From Paracoccaceae bacterium (GTDB lineage Bacteria; Pseudomonadota; Alphaproteobacteria; Rhodobacterales; Rhodobacteraceae), in contig JAKITO010000002.1 in NCBI GenBank assembly GCA_021648025.1, forward strand, positions 1 to 64,000: DNA of 64,000 bases. Direction: 5' to 3'. Below the pieces are notes generated by a model that saw only the letters and a list, made by a program, of their open reading frames with translations, was not told the DNA's origin and did not search any database. A program made the translations under genes and the position numbers. This document shows, one piece after another, positions 34,716 to 46,510 of the stretch (position 1 is the stretch's first letter; every line of letters begins with the position of its first letter).

Positions 34716-34854
34716 CCAGAACCACCGGCAGGGTTATCTGGCCTTGCGGAGCCGAGAAATCGACCCCAAACCAGGGGCCAAGGTAAGTATAGGTCACAAG
34801 GCCAATTGCGGCCAGAATAGTAAGGTAAATCAGGTACTTGAAAAGTCGGCCCAT
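34705..34854 (-). CDS. Small single-helix membrane protein (49 residues)
   Basis: A short gene reading MGRLFKYLIYLTILAAIGLV, then TYTYLGPWFGVDFSAPQGQI and TLPVVLDAN. One helix (about residues 6-25) is followed by a small periplasmic tail. Its stop overlaps the start of the 505-residue secreted protein by 11 bases, so the pair is translationally coupled with xerD downstream. The clean start with hydrophobic segment and the overlap make it a likely real gene. Confidence 0.75.
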   Translation of the reverse strand: MGRLFKYLIYLTILAAIGLVTYTYLGPWFGVDFSAPQGQITLPVVLDAN

Positions 34855-34935
34855 GGGGTGTTTTGCCTCGGTCTTTTGTGCTTTTGTCTAGATTATATAT
34901 GGCCTTTTGGGGAATTTCACGTCATTCAACGTCAA

Positions 34936-35535
34936 ATGAGCGGAATTGAGCAAAATGCGGTCAACCCGGCCACATATCACCTGTCAAAGCCTGTGCTGCT
35001 GAAGACGGTGGTGATGGTGGGGATGATGGGGGCGGGTAAAACCGCGGTTGGCCGGGCGTTGGCGCATCGCCTGGGCGTGGCGTTCCTGGACAGTGACACC
35101 GAGATGGAGGCCGCCGCCAATATGAGCGTACCCGAGATTTTCACCCGCAACGGCGAGGCATTTTTTCGGGACAAGGAAACCAAAGTGATCCGGCGGTTGC
35201 TGGGCAAGGAAAATTGCATTCTGTCCACCGGCGGGGGCGCGTTTCTGGCCAAGGCGAACCGGGCAATGATTTCGCAAGTCGGCGTGTCGGTCTGGTTGAA
35301 GGCGGATATTGACGTGCTTTGGAACCGGGTGAAACACAAAGACACGCGGCCTTTGCTGCGCACCGATGATCCGCGCGCGACATTGGCCGCCTTGTATGAC
35401 GTGCGGGTGCCGCTTTATGGGATGGCTGATCTGACTGTGGTGTCGGATGGAATTGCGTCGATTGATCAGATGGTTGACCGGGTATTGACGGCGCTTGCCG
35501 CGCGCCCGGATGTATTGGATGTATTGAAGGGATAG
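34936..35535 (+). CDS. aroK: Shikimate kinase
   Basis: A 199-residue kinase that phosphorylates shikimate in aromatic amino acid synthesis. Walker A is VGMMGAGKTAVGRALAHRLG, the metal/substrate region is FLDSDTEMEAAANMSVPEIF, then EAFFRDKETKVIRRLL and the STGGGAF motif. The lid contains KDTRPLLRTDDP. The ATG at 34936 gives an N-terminal tail of about 25 residues. aroB follows after five bases, a common arrangement. Confidence 0.93.
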   Translation: MSGIEQNAVNPATYHLSKPVLLKTVVMVGMMGAGKTAVGRALAHRLGVAFLDSDTEMEAAANMSVPEIFTRNGEAFFRDKETKVIRRLLGKENCILSTGGGAFLAKANRAMISQVGVSVWLKADIDVLWNRVKHKDTRPLLRTDDPRATLAALYDVRVPLYGMADLTVVSDGIASIDQMVDRVLTALAARPDVLDVLKG

Positions 35536-35540
35536 GGATT

Positions 35541-36677
35541 TTGCAGGCAGGTTTGAACATTGTGCATGTGCCGCTTGGGGCACGGGCCTATGATGTGGTG
35601 ATTGGTCCGGGGCTTCTGGCCCAGGCGGGCGCGCGGATTTTGCCGTTTTTGGATCGCCCCCGGGTGGTGGTTGTTACCGACCGGAACGTGGGCGCCTTGC
35701 ATCTTGATGCTTTGCGCGACGGGCTGGGCGCGGCGGGCATTTCGATGTCAGAACTGGTGCTGCCTGCGGGCGAGGCGACCAAAGGCTGGCCCGAATTTGA
35801 ACGCACGCTGGATTGGTTGCTGGAGCAGCGGGTCGAGCGCAACGATGTGGTGGTGGCCTTTGGCGGCGGGGTGATTGGCGATCTGGTCGGTTTTGCTGCT
35901 GCCGTGCTGCGGCGCGGCGTGCGGTTTGTTCAGATACCGACGTCGCTGCTGGCGCAGGTTGACAGTTCGGTTGGCGGCAAGACCGGGATCAACGCCGCCC
36001 AGGGCAAGAACCTGATTGGGGCGTTTCATCAGCCGGTGTTGGTATTGGCGGATACCGAGGTTTTGGCGACGATGACGCCGCGTGATTTCCTGTCGGGGTA
36101 CGGCGAGGTTGTCAAATACGGGTTGTTGGGGGATCTTGATTTTTTTCAATGGCTTGAGGAAAATGGCCCGGCATTGGCCGCAGGCGACATGGGCGCGCGG
36201 GTGCAGGCGGTTGCGCGCGCGGTTCAGATGAAGGCCGACATTGTGGTGCGCGATGAGACCGAACAGGGGGATCGCGCGTTACTGAACCTGGGTCATACCT
36301 TTGGTCATGCACTTGAAGCAGCGACGGGGTATTCGGATCGGTTGCTGCACGGCGAAGGCGTGGCGATTGGCTGTGCATTGGCGTTTGAGCTGTCGGCGCG
36401 CATGGGGCTGTGTTCGCAGGAAGATCCAAGCCGGGTTCGCGCCCATTTGCGCAGTATGGGCATGAAGGTTGACCTTGGCGATATCGAAGGGGAATTGCCG
36501 GATGCCGAGGCGTTGCTTGGGCTGATGGGGCAGGACAAGAAGATGATGGGCGGCAAGTTGCATTATGTGCTGGCGCGGGGGCTGGGGCAGGCGTTTGTGA
36601 CGGCGGATGTATCGCGTGACATGGTCAGGTCGGTACTGATGGATGCTTTGAGAGGGCAACGGGTCGGGGATGTCTGA
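35541..36677 (+). CDS. aroB: 3-Dehydroquinate synthase
   Basis: A 378-residue enzyme making 3-dehydroquinate from DAHP with NAD and a divalent metal. Features: VVVTDRNVGALHLDAL, AFGGGVIGDLVGFAAAVLRRG, QIPTSLLAQVDSSVGGKTGI, and the metal ligands in SGYGEVVKYG, LGHTFGHALE and LLHGEGVAIG. The start is uncertain: the reported TTG at 35541 is close to the GATAGGGA site, and a GTG at 35562 is an alternative. It forms an operon with aroK. Confidence 0.93.
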   Translation: MQAGLNIVHVPLGARAYDVVIGPGLLAQAGARILPFLDRPRVVVVTDRNVGALHLDALRDGLGAAGISMSELVLPAGEATKGWPEFERTLDWLLEQRVERNDVVVAFGGGVIGDLVGFAAAVLRRGVRFVQIPTSLLAQVDSSVGGKTGINAAQGKNLIGAFHQPVLVLADTEVLATMTPRDFLSGYGEVVKYGLLGDLDFFQWLEENGPALAAGDMGARVQAVARAVQMKADIVVRDETEQGDRALLNLGHTFGHALEAATGYSDRLLHGEGVAIGCALAFELSARMGLCSQEDPSRVRAHLRSMGMKVDLGDIEGELPDAEALLGLMGQDKKMMGGKLHYVLARGLGQAFVTADVSRDMVRSVLMDALRGQRVGDV

Positions 36678-36781
36678 AGGACAGGAAATGAGGAAAGAAG
36701 CGCGATTGTTTTTGGCGAATGGGCCTTTTGTCTGGCCGGGCGGCGTACTATAGGATGGCCGTCAAACGGGCTTTTGCATGA

Positions 36782-38239
<1,458 letters not shown>

Positions 38240-38256
38240 ATGTTGACCCCCCAGAC

Positions 38257-39408
38257 ATGAAACCTGCCGCGCGGATTGCCGCCGCTATTGATGTGCTTGA
38301 CCTCTATCTTGACGGGGCGGCGGTTGAGCAATGCCTGACCCGTTGGGCCCGGGGTGCGCGTTATGCCGGGTCCAAGGACCGGGCCGGGGTGCGCGACCTG
38401 GTATTCGAGGCCCTGCGCCGACGCCGGTCTGACAGCGCCCTTGGGGGTGCCCTGAGCGGGCGGGGTTTGATGATCGGCGCTTTGCGGCGCGCAGGCGCAA
38501 ACCCCGACGACAGCTTTTCCGGGCTGGCTTATGCCCCCGCAGTTTTGAGTGACGAGGAACGCGAGCTTGGGCAGCCCCCGGAACCGGGGGCTGAACAGCT
38601 TGATATCCCCGATTGGCTTTGGCCTCAGTTTCACACCATGCCAGAGGCCGCCGCCGCCTTGCAATCACGCGCCCCGGTCTATCTTCGGGTCAATTCCCTC
38701 AAGGCTGATCGTGATCAGGCGATCACAGCATTGGCCCGCGACGGTATAGAGGGCGCGCCGCATGCGCAGGTTGAAACCGCCCTGACCATTCACACCGGGG
38801 CCCGGCGCATTCGCCACTCAACCGCCTATCTGGAAGGGCTGGTCGAATTGCAGGACCTTGCCAGTCAGGCCGTGGTTCAGGCCTTGCCGTTGTGCCCTGG
38901 CATGCGGGTGCTGGATTACTGCGCCGGGGGCGGGGGCAAAGCACTGGCGATGGCAGCACAAGCAAAGATCGACCTTTTTGTGCATGATATCGCGCCACAA
39001 CGCATGGCTGACCTTGGGGTGCGTGCCACGCGGGCGGGCGTGACGACGCAGACGCTGGGAACGGCTGACCTGGGGGATGTCGCGCCGTTTGATCTGGTGC
39101 TGTGTGACGCGCCCTGTTCCGGAAGCGGTGCCTGGCGGCGTGCCCCGGATGGTAAATGGGCGTTGACCCAAACACGGCTGGACCAATTGGTTGGCTTTCA
39201 GCATGACATTTTGCGGCAGGCGACTGAACTAACTGGCAAAAACGGGATTATTGCCTATGCGACCTGTTCGGTGCTGGACGTCGAAAACGCCGGTCAGATT
39301 GCTGGGTTTTTGACAGATTTCCCACAATGGCAGGTCAATTGGCAACATAACTGGCCACTTCAGGACGGCGCGGATGGATTTTACTCGGCTCACTTGACGC
39401 GGGAATAA
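38257..39408 (+). CDS. RsmB-family RNA m5C methyltransferase
   Basis: A 383-residue SAM-dependent RNA methyltransferase of the NOL1/NOP2/Sun family. The SAM site is VLDYCAGGGGKALAMAAQ. Motif IV with one catalytic cysteine is VLCDAPCSGSGAWRR, and motif VI with the other is IAYATCSVLDVENAGQI. It has an N-terminal helical NusB-like region (RARGARY, KDRAGVRDLVFEALRR), as in RsmB, which modifies C967 of 16S rRNA. It starts 17 bases after guaB. Confidence 0.86.
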   Translation: MKPAARIAAAIDVLDLYLDGAAVEQCLTRWARGARYAGSKDRAGVRDLVFEALRRRRSDSALGGALSGRGLMIGALRRAGANPDDSFSGLAYAPAVLSDEERELGQPPEPGAEQLDIPDWLWPQFHTMPEAAAALQSRAPVYLRVNSLKADRDQAITALARDGIEGAPHAQVETALTIHTGARRIRHSTAYLEGLVELQDLASQAVVQALPLCPGMRVLDYCAGGGGKALAMAAQAKIDLFVHDIAPQRMADLGVRATRAGVTTQTLGTADLGDVAPFDLVLCDAPCSGSGAWRRAPDGKWALTQTRLDQLVGFQHDILRQATELTGKNGIIAYATCSVLDVENAGQIAGFLTDFPQWQVNWQHNWPLQDGADGFYSAHLTRE

Positions 39409-39426
39409 AATACACGGTACTCTCCC

Positions 39427-39461
39427 TATGCGGGAAGATCGCATATTAGGCTCTGCTTAAC
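39427..39461 (+). promoter_or_regulatory. Upstream region of cckA with an inverted repeat and a CtrA-like box
   Basis: TTAG-N7-TTAAC at 39446-39461 differs by one base from the CtrA consensus TTAA-N7-TTAAC. It lies 52 bases before the cckA start. Directly before it is an inverted repeat TATGCG-N7-CGCATA (39427-39445). Confidence 0.4.
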
Positions 39462-39512
39462 TGTTTTTCTGCAAAATAATGAGAGAGCGATTCCCCTATC
39501 CGGAGCCTTTTT

Positions 39513-41864
39513 GTGACGGTCCAACAAGATTCAACAGAATTTCAGGTACCTGTGCCGTCGTCCTCCGGGGCGCGGGCAGGTATGGCATTGGTGTTTGGTG
39601 CGGCCTGCGTGGCGGTGGGGGTTTACGCGCCGTTCCCTGACCTTGTGGCGGTTGGGTTGGTGGCTGGTGGTGCGACGCTGATACTGGTGGCGCTTTTGAT
39701 GACGGCGCGGGCGCAGATGCAAAGCCGGGCGCGGTTTCTGGCCTCGCAATTTCTGGCCGGGTTCATAGAAAAAGATGCGGTTCCCAGTTTTGTGACTGAC
39801 GAAGACGGCGAGGTTCAGGCCAGCAACGACGCGGCCAACAGCCGGTTCCATGAGACCCGAAGTGCGACTTTGGCTGGTACATTGCGGTCGATTTTTGCCA
39901 ATCCTTCCGCGATTTTGTACCGTTTGCAGGGGCGCGCGCGCAGAGATGGTGCGGCGCGCGAAGATGTGGTCACGCGCGGTGGTCACATGCGGCTTGCGGT
40001 GCATCGCCTTGGCAGTCATCGGTTCGGTAGTCGCGGGTGGACCACGCAAGGGTTTTTATGGCGAATTGAGGAAATTCCCGACCGGGGTGGTCCGGCGCGC
40101 GGGGGGGATGCGATTCCGATGCCGATGCTGACTGTGGGGCGTTCGGGTGCTGTATTGTTCATGAACGAGGCCGCAAGAGGCCTGATCGGAGAGCGCGTCA
40201 AGGCGATTGAACGGCTTTTTGAAAGCATGCCGCCACGCCCTGGAGAAGTGAACATTATCAATACCCTGACAGGGAAAGTGAATGTGAATCTGGTTGAATT
40301 GGAGGCTTCAGGCGGGCGAAGCGAGCTGTTCTTGCTGCCGGTTCCGGATGGGTTTAACGCCGCCAGTCAGACCGCAATTGAATCATTGCCGGTGCCGATG
40401 ATCAAGGTTTCAACTGCGGGTGAAATTCTGACCATCAACGGCCATGCGGGGCGATTGCTGGGGAAAAATGCCAAGGTCGCGATGCAATTGGGGCAGGTGA
40501 TGGAAGGGCTGGGCCGGGCAATTCCCGATTGGCTGGACGAGGCCGCCAAAGGCAAATCTGCAACCAAATCAGAATTTCTGCGCCTGACCCGCGAAGATAA
40601 AGAGGTTTTTGTTCAGGTCACACTTAGCCCGGTCAAAGAAGAAGGCAAAACCGTGTTGGTGGCGATGCTGAATGACGCGACCGAATTGAAAACCCTTGAA
40701 GCACAGTTTGTGCAAAGCCAGAAAATGCAGGCAATTGGTCAATTGGCGGGAGGCGTGGCACATGATTTCAACAATCTTTTGACTGCAATTTCAGGCCATT
40801 GCGACCTGTTGTTGTTGCGCCATGATCAGGGTGATCAGGATTATGGTGATCTTGTTCAAATCAATGAGAATTCCAATCGTGCAGCTGCATTGGTTGGGCA
40901 ACTTTTGGCGTTCTCTCGCAAACAAACCCTGCGCCCCGAGGTTTTGGACCTGCGCGACACATTGGCCGACCTGACCCATCTGCTGAACCGGCTGGTGGGC
41001 GAAAAAGTTACTCTGACACTTAGTCATGAACCGGTTCTGGGTTCTATCCGGGCGGACAAACGGCAATTGGAACAAGTGTTGATGAACCTTGTGGTCAATG
41101 CACGCGATGCCATGCCTGACGGTGGAGAAATTCGCATTGAAACAGAAATTATGACGCTGTCTCAGCCACTTGAACGTGACAGGGCGACGGTGCCTGTTGG
41201 TGATTATGTGACATTACGGGTTACGGATCATGGAACAGGCATCCCCCCGGACAAGATCCAGAAAATATTTGAGCCGTTTTTCACCACCAAGCGGGTTGGT
41301 GAAGGCACCGGGCTGGGTCTGTCCACGGCTTACGGCATTGTCAAACAGACCGGCGGGTTTATTTTTGTTGACAGTGTTGTGGGTAGTGGCACCGAATTTA
41401 TCCTGTATTTCCCGACTCATGAGGCGGTAAAGACCAAACAGCTGGCTGCACCGGCGCAAAAACCACGGGTTTTGCCGCAACAGGGCGAAGGGGTGGTATT
41501 GTTGGTCGAGGATGAAGCACCGGTGCGGGCCTTTGCCTCGCGTGCGCTGCGCTTGCGCGGGTATACCGTGCTTGAGGCGGAATCCGCCGAGGATGCGCTG
41601 CGCACATTGGAGGATCCGACGCTTAGTGTGGATGTGTTTGTCACCGACGTGGTCATGCCGGGCATGGATGGGCCAACTTGGGTGCGAGAAGCCTTAAAAA
41701 CCCGCCCCAATGTACGGGTGGTGTTTGTGTCAGGTTATGCCGAGGGTGCGTTTGGCGATAACAAGCCACATGTCTCTAATGCAAATTTTTTGCCAAAACC
41801 ATTCTCTCTCAACCAGTTAACAGATATAGTTCATCAGCAAATGCACCCGGAACAGGTGCAATGA
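39513..41864 (+). CDS. cckA: Hybrid histidine kinase CckA
   Basis: A 783-residue membrane kinase that starts the CckA-ChpT-CtrA phosphorelay. Two helices lie at about 24-65 (ALVFGAACVAVGVYAPF, LVAVGLVAGGATLILVALLM), followed by PAS-like regions (to about 395) with FMNEAARGLIGERV and EILTINGHAGRLLG. The HisKA box is GGVAHDFNNLLTAISGH (His near 416), and the HATPase boxes are LMNLVVNARDAMPDGG and GTGLGLSTAYGIVKQTGG. The C-terminal receiver has the aspartate in VTDVVMPGMDG (near 711). The start is a GTG. In Rhodobacteraceae this relay controls motility and gene-transfer-agent release. Confidence 0.93.
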   Translation: MTVQQDSTEFQVPVPSSSGARAGMALVFGAACVAVGVYAPFPDLVAVGLVAGGATLILVALLMTARAQMQSRARFLASQFLAGFIEKDAVPSFVTDEDGEVQASNDAANSRFHETRSATLAGTLRSIFANPSAILYRLQGRARRDGAAREDVVTRGGHMRLAVHRLGSHRFGSRGWTTQGFLWRIEEIPDRGGPARGGDAIPMPMLTVGRSGAVLFMNEAARGLIGERVKAIERLFESMPPRPGEVNIINTLTGKVNVNLVELEASGGRSELFLLPVPDGFNAASQTAIESLPVPMIKVSTAGEILTINGHAGRLLGKNAKVAMQLGQVMEGLGRAIPDWLDEAAKGKSATKSEFLRLTREDKEVFVQVTLSPVKEEGKTVLVAMLNDATELKTLEAQFVQSQKMQAIGQLAGGVAHDFNNLLTAISGHCDLLLLRHDQGDQDYGDLVQINENSNRAAALVGQLLAFSRKQTLRPEVLDLRDTLADLTHLLNRLVGEKVTLTLSHEPVLGSIRADKRQLEQVLMNLVVNARDAMPDGGEIRIETEIMTLSQPLERDRATVPVGDYVTLRVTDHGTGIPPDKIQKIFEPFFTTKRVGEGTGLGLSTAYGIVKQTGGFIFVDSVVGSGTEFILYFPTHEAVKTKQLAAPAQKPRVLPQQGEGVVLLVEDEAPVRAFASRALRLRGYTVLEAESAEDALRTLEDPTLSVDVFVTDVVMPGMDGPTWVREALKTRPNVRVVFVSGYAEGAFGDNKPHVSNANFLPKPFSLNQLTDIVHQQMHPEQVQ

Positions 41865-41910
41865 CCTTGGCGAATACCCCAATGGAAAACCTTCAGAAAA
41901 CGCAGGCCGG

Positions 41911-42504
41911 TCAGTCAATCGCTTCATAAAGTTCAAACTCTTCTGCGCATTTGCGGCGATATTTCTCTTTTGCCTTGGCCGACAATTCCAACGTCATTTC
42001 GGGCGAGGCATTCTGGCGTGTCAATTCCGGCATCGCCCCCAGGCGTTTGGTCAGGAACTGATGTAGCCGCGCAGGCTCTTCATAACGAAATAGGTGGGTC
42101 ACGCCAGGCCCGCGACCGCGCGGGTCAATAAACCGGGACTGGCTGCCTATTTTGGCGAAAGGCGGCGGACTTCCGCGCACATATGCCTGGACAAATTCCT
42201 CAAAACTGACGTCGTGGGTGGCGTTTGGATGGCCTTTCACGGAAGGACGACGGCGATAGCGATACCAACTGCCCAGCCAACTGACCGGTTCGCGGATCAC
42301 GGCCACGGATTCCATTTCGGCACCGCATACTTTGTCAAACATCGGTCGAAAGAATCGGTTGTAGCGATAGATCGTGGCGTGCTTGAGGTCCGGCGGGTTC
42401 GCCACGACAATATCAGCGCGCGCCCGAAACGCCGATTCCAATGCGGTGGTGCCTGTCTTGGGAACCGACAGGATCACCAGACGTTCTTTATAGAAAACAA
42501 TCAT
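41911..42504 (-). CDS. Sulfotransferase-family protein
   Basis: A 197-residue protein with a PAPS-binding 5' loop, LSVPKTGTTALESAFR, and a 3'-phosphate-binding motif, VIREPVSWLGSWYRYR. It is shorter than classic sulfotransferases but matches the short bacterial family common in marine alphaproteobacteria. The acceptor is unknown. It is isolated, convergent with cckA and divergent from recA. Confidence 0.82.
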   Translation of the reverse strand: MIVFYKERLVILSVPKTGTTALESAFRARADIVVANPPDLKHATIYRYNRFFRPMFDKVCGAEMESVAVIREPVSWLGSWYRYRRRPSVKGHPNATHDVSFEEFVQAYVRGSPPPFAKIGSQSRFIDPRGRGPGVTHLFRYEEPARLHQFLTKRLGAMPELTRQNASPEMTLELSAKAKEKYRRKCAEEFELYEAID

Positions 42505-42603
42505 TTAGACATATGCCCCCAGTTTATTTTCAATCATTAACCTGCCGTAAACCTTGTGTTAACTCAATTGCGAAACAGTGACATAGGAAAAATTTTATTG
42601 AAA

Positions 42604-42640
42604 TGTTCCCTTTTTGGCCTTAAGGGAACATAAGGCGAAC
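42604..42640 (+). promoter_or_regulatory. LexA (SOS) box and inverted repeat upstream of recA
   Basis: GAAC-N7-GAAC at 42626-42640 is the alphaproteobacterial LexA-binding consensus and lies 59 bases before the recA ATG. The first GAAC is also the end of a perfect inverted repeat TGTTCCCTT-N9-AAGGGAACA (42604-42630). Confidence 0.85.
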
Positions 42641-42698
42641 AAAGCAGTGATTGCCGCCCGGGGTTGGGTGTGACACATAATGAAAGGTGAACAAGAAC

Positions 42699-43766
42699 AT
42701 GGCGGATCTTTTGACGATGACCAGCAAGAAAAACTCGGACAAGCAAAAGGCGCTGGACAGTGCGCTGGCCCAGATTGAACGGCAGTTCGGCAAAGGTTCG
42801 ATCATGAAGCTGGGCGATGACGGCGCGGTGCAAGAAATCGAGGCCAGTTCGACCGGTTCTTTGGGTCTGGACATCGCCTTGGGAATTGGCGGTCTGCCGA
42901 TGGGACGTGTTACCGAGATTTACGGCCCCGAAAGTTCGGGCAAAACAACGTTGACCCTGCATTGCATCGCGGAACGGCAAAAAACCGGCGGGGTTTGTGC
43001 GTTTATCGACGCCGAACATGCGCTTGACCCGCTTTATGCGCAGAAACTGGGCGTGAACATTGATGAGTTGCTGATTTCACAGCCTGACACCGGCGAACAG
43101 GCGCTTGAGATCACCGATACCTTGGTGCGATCAGGAGCGATAAGCATGATCGTGATCGATTCGGTGGCCGCACTGACGCCGAAATCGGAACTGGAAGGCG
43201 AAATGGGCGATGCCAGCGTCGGCGTGCATGCCCGTTTGATGAGCAAGGCCATGCGCAAGCTGACCGGGTCGATCAGCAAATCCAACTGTATGGTGATTTT
43301 CATCAACCAGATCCGCATGAAGATCGGTGTTATGTTCGGCTCTCCCGAAACCACCACCGGGGGCAACGCGCTTAAATTCTATTCGTCGGTCCGGCTGGAT
43401 ATCCGGCGGATCGGCTCGATCAAGGATCGCGACGAGATAGTGGGCAATTCCACCCGCGTCAAGGTGGTCAAAAACAAGGTGGCGCCACCGTTCAAGCAGG
43501 TGGAATTTGACATCATGTATGGCGAAGGCATCTCAAAAATGGGTGAATTGCTGGATTTGGGCGTGGTGGCTGGCGTGGTTGCCAAATCGGGATCGTGGTA
43601 CAGTTATGGCGATGAGCGGATCGGGCAGGGGCGTGAAAACGCCAAGCAATATCTGCGCGACCATGAACACATCGCCTATGACATCGAAGATAAGATTCGC
43701 GCGGCCCACGGGCTTGAGTTCAACCGGCCAAAAGGGTCGGGGGGCGACGATATCCTTGAGGCATGA
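42699..43766 (+). CDS. recA: Recombinase RecA
   Basis: A 355-residue strand-exchange ATPase. Walker A is GPESSGKTT (near residue 75). Walker B is [10 protein letters not shown], the L1 region is [10 protein letters not shown] and the L2 region is [12 protein letters not shown]. The ATG at 42699 is at a good distance from AAAGGTG. The N-terminal helix ([20 protein letters not shown]) is typical. Damage-induced through the SOS box upstream. Confidence 0.98.
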   Translation: MADLLTMTSKKNSDKQKALDSALAQIERQFGKGSIMKLGDDGAVQEIEASSTGSLGLDIALGIGGLPMGRVTEIYGPESSGKTTLTLHCIAERQKTGGVCAFIDAEHALDPLYAQKLGVNIDELLISQPDTGEQALEITDTLVRSGAISMIVIDSVAALTPKSELEGEMGDASVGVHARLMSKAMRKLTGSISKSNCMVIFINQIRMKIGVMFGSPETTTGGNALKFYSSVRLDIRRIGSIKDRDEIVGNSTRVKVVKNKVAPPFKQVEFDIMYGEGISKMGELLDLGVVAGVVAKSGSWYSYGDERIGQGRENAKQYLRDHEHIAYDIEDKIRAAHGLEFNRPKGSGGDDILEA

Positions 43767-43789
43767 CCTGCGCGGCTGTGGACAGCGGG

Positions 43790-43818
43790 CAATCGGGGCG
43801 ATAGACCTGCCCCGATTG
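43790..43818 (+). terminator. Hairpin after recA
   Basis: CAATCGGGGC / GCCCCGATTG is a perfect 10-bp stem with a 9-base loop, 24 bases after the recA stop. There is no T-tract, so termination is likely but not certain. Confidence 0.55.
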
Positions 43819-43846
43819 TAATCCCTGCCGGAAAAGAAGCCTTTCA

Positions 43847-46510
43847 ATGCCCTCAGTCAACGACATCCGCTCGACCTTTTTGAACTATTTTGCCAAGCAG
43901 GGGCATGCGGTTGTCGAAAGTTCGCCGCTTGTGCCGCGCAATGATCCGACGCTGATGTTTGTCAATTCCGGCATGGTCCAGTTCAAGAACCTGTTCACCG
44001 GGTTAGAGACGCGCGACTATACCCGCGCCACCTCGTCGCAAAAATGTGTGCGCGCGGGTGGCAAGCATAACGATCTGGACAATGTCGGCTATACCAACCG
44101 GCATCATACTTTTTTCGAAATGCTGGGGAATTTCAGCTTTGGCGACTATTTCAAGGCGGATGCGATCCATTTTGCCTGGGAATTGATCACCAAGGAACTG
44201 GATATTCCCAAGGATAAGCTGTTGGTCACGGTTTACCACACCGATGAAGAGGCCGCGGATATCTGGAAGAAGGTGGCCGGCATCAGCGATGACCGGATTA
44301 TTCGCATTCCCACCAACGACAATTTCTGGAGCATGGGCGCGACCGGTCCGTGTGGGCCGTGTACCGAGATATTTTTTGATCATGGGGATCACATCTGGGG
44401 TGGCCCTCCGGGTAGTGCGGACGAAGATGGCGACCGGTTTGTGGAAATCTGGAACCTGGTATTCATGCAGAATGAACGGTTCGAGGATGGGTCCATGACG
44501 GACCTTGAGATGCAGTCGATCGACACGGGTATGGGGCTTGAACGGGTTGCCGCATTGTTACAGGGGTCGAACGACAATTACGCCACTGATCTGATGCGCA
44601 GTCTGATCGAGGCAAGTGCCGATGTGACCAACACCGACCCGGACGGGCCGGGGCGGATGCATCATCGGGTGATTGCCGATCATCTGCGATCGGTGTCGTT
44701 TCTGATGGCGGATGGGGTGATGCCGGCCGGCGACGGGCGCGGTTATGTGTTGCGCCGGATCATGCGCCGGGCGATGCGGCATGCGCATCTTTTGGGTGCG
44801 CGCGACCCGGTGATGTACCGGCTGGTGCCTGCATTGATTGCCCAGATGGGTGCGGCTTACCCGGAATTGGGGCGGGCGCAATCTCTGATCGAAGAGACCT
44901 TGAAGCAGGAGGAAGTGCGGTTTCGCGAGACATTGGAACGCGGGCTGCGATTGCTGGATGATGAGGTGGCGGGGCTGGATGAAGGCGCTGAATTGCCTGG
45001 GCGCGCGGCGTTCAAATTGTATGATACCTTTGGTTTTCCGCTTGATTTGACTCAGGATGCGTTGCGCGAGCAGGGCCGTTCAGTGGATACGGACGGATTT
45101 GACGCGGCCATGGCCGAGCAAAAGGCCAAGGCCCGCGCGGCCTGGGCCGGGTCGGGCGATGTAGGGGATGCGGACGTTTGGTTTGATGTGGTTGATCGGT
45201 ACGGGGTCACGGATTTTCTGGGCTATGACACCGAAACTGCCGAAGGTCAGATTGTGGCGCTGGTGCGCGATGGCCAGAGCATCCAGCGGGTTGAAAAAGG
45301 CGAGACCGTGCAAATTGCCCTGAACCAAACGCCGTTTTACGCCGAATCTGGCGGTCAGGTGGGGGATGCCGGGGTGATCCGCACTGACAACGGTGCGGTA
45401 AAGGTGACGGATACACGCAAATCTGCCGGGGTATTTGTGCATATGGGCAAGGTAACCGAGGGGGTGATTGCCCAGGGCGATGCCGCCGTGTTGGAGGTTG
45501 ACCACGCGCGGCGAAGGTCCATTCGGGCCAACCATTCGGCGACGCATTTGTTGCACGAAGCGTTGCGTCGGGCGTTGGGGCCGCATGTGGCACAGCGCGG
45601 ATCGTTGAATGCCGACGACCGGCTACGGTTTGATTTCAGTCATAACAAAGCGTTGAGTGCCGCAGAATTGAGCCGGGTCGAAGCCGAAGTGAATGATTAC
45701 ATCCGCCAGAATTCGGTGGTTGAGACCCGGATCATGACGCCGGACAGCGCGCGCGATCTGGGGGCGCAGGCGTTGTTTGGTGAAAAATACGGGCTAGAGG
45801 TGCGGGTTGTGTCGATGGGAACGCTTGCCGGGTCGGACAAGGGCACGGATGGGCAGACCTATTCACTGGAATTGTGCGGCGGCACGCATGTGCGTCAAAC
45901 CGGTGACATAGGAGTGTTTGTCGCGTTGGGTGATTCTGCGTCAAGTGCCGGCGTGCGCCGGATCGAGGCGCTGACTGGTGCGGATGGGTTTGCCTGGCTG
46001 AAAGGGCAGGATGCCCGGTTGGCCGAGGTGGCCACAGCGTTGAAGGCGCCAGGTGCCGAGGTGGCCGAGCGGGTGAAAGCCTTGTTGGATGAGCGTAAAT
46101 CCCTGAGCAATGAGGTGGCGCAATTGCGCCGAGAACTGGCAATGGCGGGGGGCGGTCAGGCGGCGAAAGATGTTAAGGAAATCAACGGAGTAAAGATCAT
46201 AGCTCAGGTGCTTTCCGGGGTTACCGGCAAGGATTTACCACAGTTGATTGACGAGCATAAGGCCCGGCTGGAAAGCGGTGTGGTGGTGTTGATTGCCGAT
46301 ACCGGTGGCAAGGTTGCAGTGGCGGCAGGGGTCAGCAAGGGTTTGACCGCACGGGTTTCGGCGGTTGATCTGGTACGGGCCTGCGTTGGCGAACTGGGCG
46401 GTAAAGGCGGTGGTGGGCGCGCCGATATGGCACAAGGCGGGGCGCAGAGCGTTGAAAATGCAGATGCCGCATTTGCGGCGGTGGAACAAATATTGGAGGA
46501 TTTGACATGA
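43847..46510 (+). CDS. alaS: Alanyl-tRNA synthetase
   Basis: An 887-residue class II synthetase with aminoacylation, editing and C-terminal oligomerisation domains. Visible features: [17 protein letters not shown] (motif 2 region), [20 protein letters not shown], the editing-site zinc ligands HSATH (near 561-565) and CGGTH (near 675), and a C-terminal DHHA1 glycine-rich stretch [15 protein letters not shown]. Complete and of normal length. Confidence 0.97.
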   Translation: MPSVNDIRSTFLNYFAKQGHAVVESSPLVPRNDPTLMFVNSGMVQFKNLFTGLETRDYTRATSSQKCVRAGGKHNDLDNVGYTNRHHTFFEMLGNFSFGDYFKADAIHFAWELITKELDIPKDKLLVTVYHTDEEAADIWKKVAGISDDRIIRIPTNDNFWSMGATGPCGPCTEIFFDHGDHIWGGPPGSADEDGDRFVEIWNLVFMQNERFEDGSMTDLEMQSIDTGMGLERVAALLQGSNDNYATDLMRSLIEASADVTNTDPDGPGRMHHRVIADHLRSVSFLMADGVMPAGDGRGYVLRRIMRRAMRHAHLLGARDPVMYRLVPALIAQMGAAYPELGRAQSLIEETLKQEEVRFRETLERGLRLLDDEVAGLDEGAELPGRAAFKLYDTFGFPLDLTQDALREQGRSVDTDGFDAAMAEQKAKARAAWAGSGDVGDADVWFDVVDRYGVTDFLGYDTETAEGQIVALVRDGQSIQRVEKGETVQIALNQTPFYAESGGQVGDAGVIRTDNGAVKVTDTRKSAGVFVHMGKVTEGVIAQGDAAVLEVDHARRRSIRANHSATHLLHEALRRALGPHVAQRGSLNADDRLRFDFSHNKALSAAELSRVEAEVNDYIRQNSVVETRIMTPDSARDLGAQALFGEKYGLEVRVVSMGTLAGSDKGTDGQTYSLELCGGTHVRQTGDIGVFVALGDSASSAGVRRIEALTGADGFAWLKGQDARLAEVATALKAPGAEVAERVKALLDERKSLSNEVAQLRRELAMAGGGQAAKDVKEINGVKIIAQVLSGVTGKDLPQLIDEHKARLESGVVVLIADTGGKVAVAAGVSKGLTARVSAVDLVRACVGELGGKGGGGRADMAQGGAQSVENADAAFAAVEQILEDLT

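Noticed and set aside
36688-36753. 21-codon frame with a ribosome binding site upstream of guaB, as a possible leader peptide
   Set aside because: No purine-related codon bias, no attenuator hairpin after it, and codons look random.
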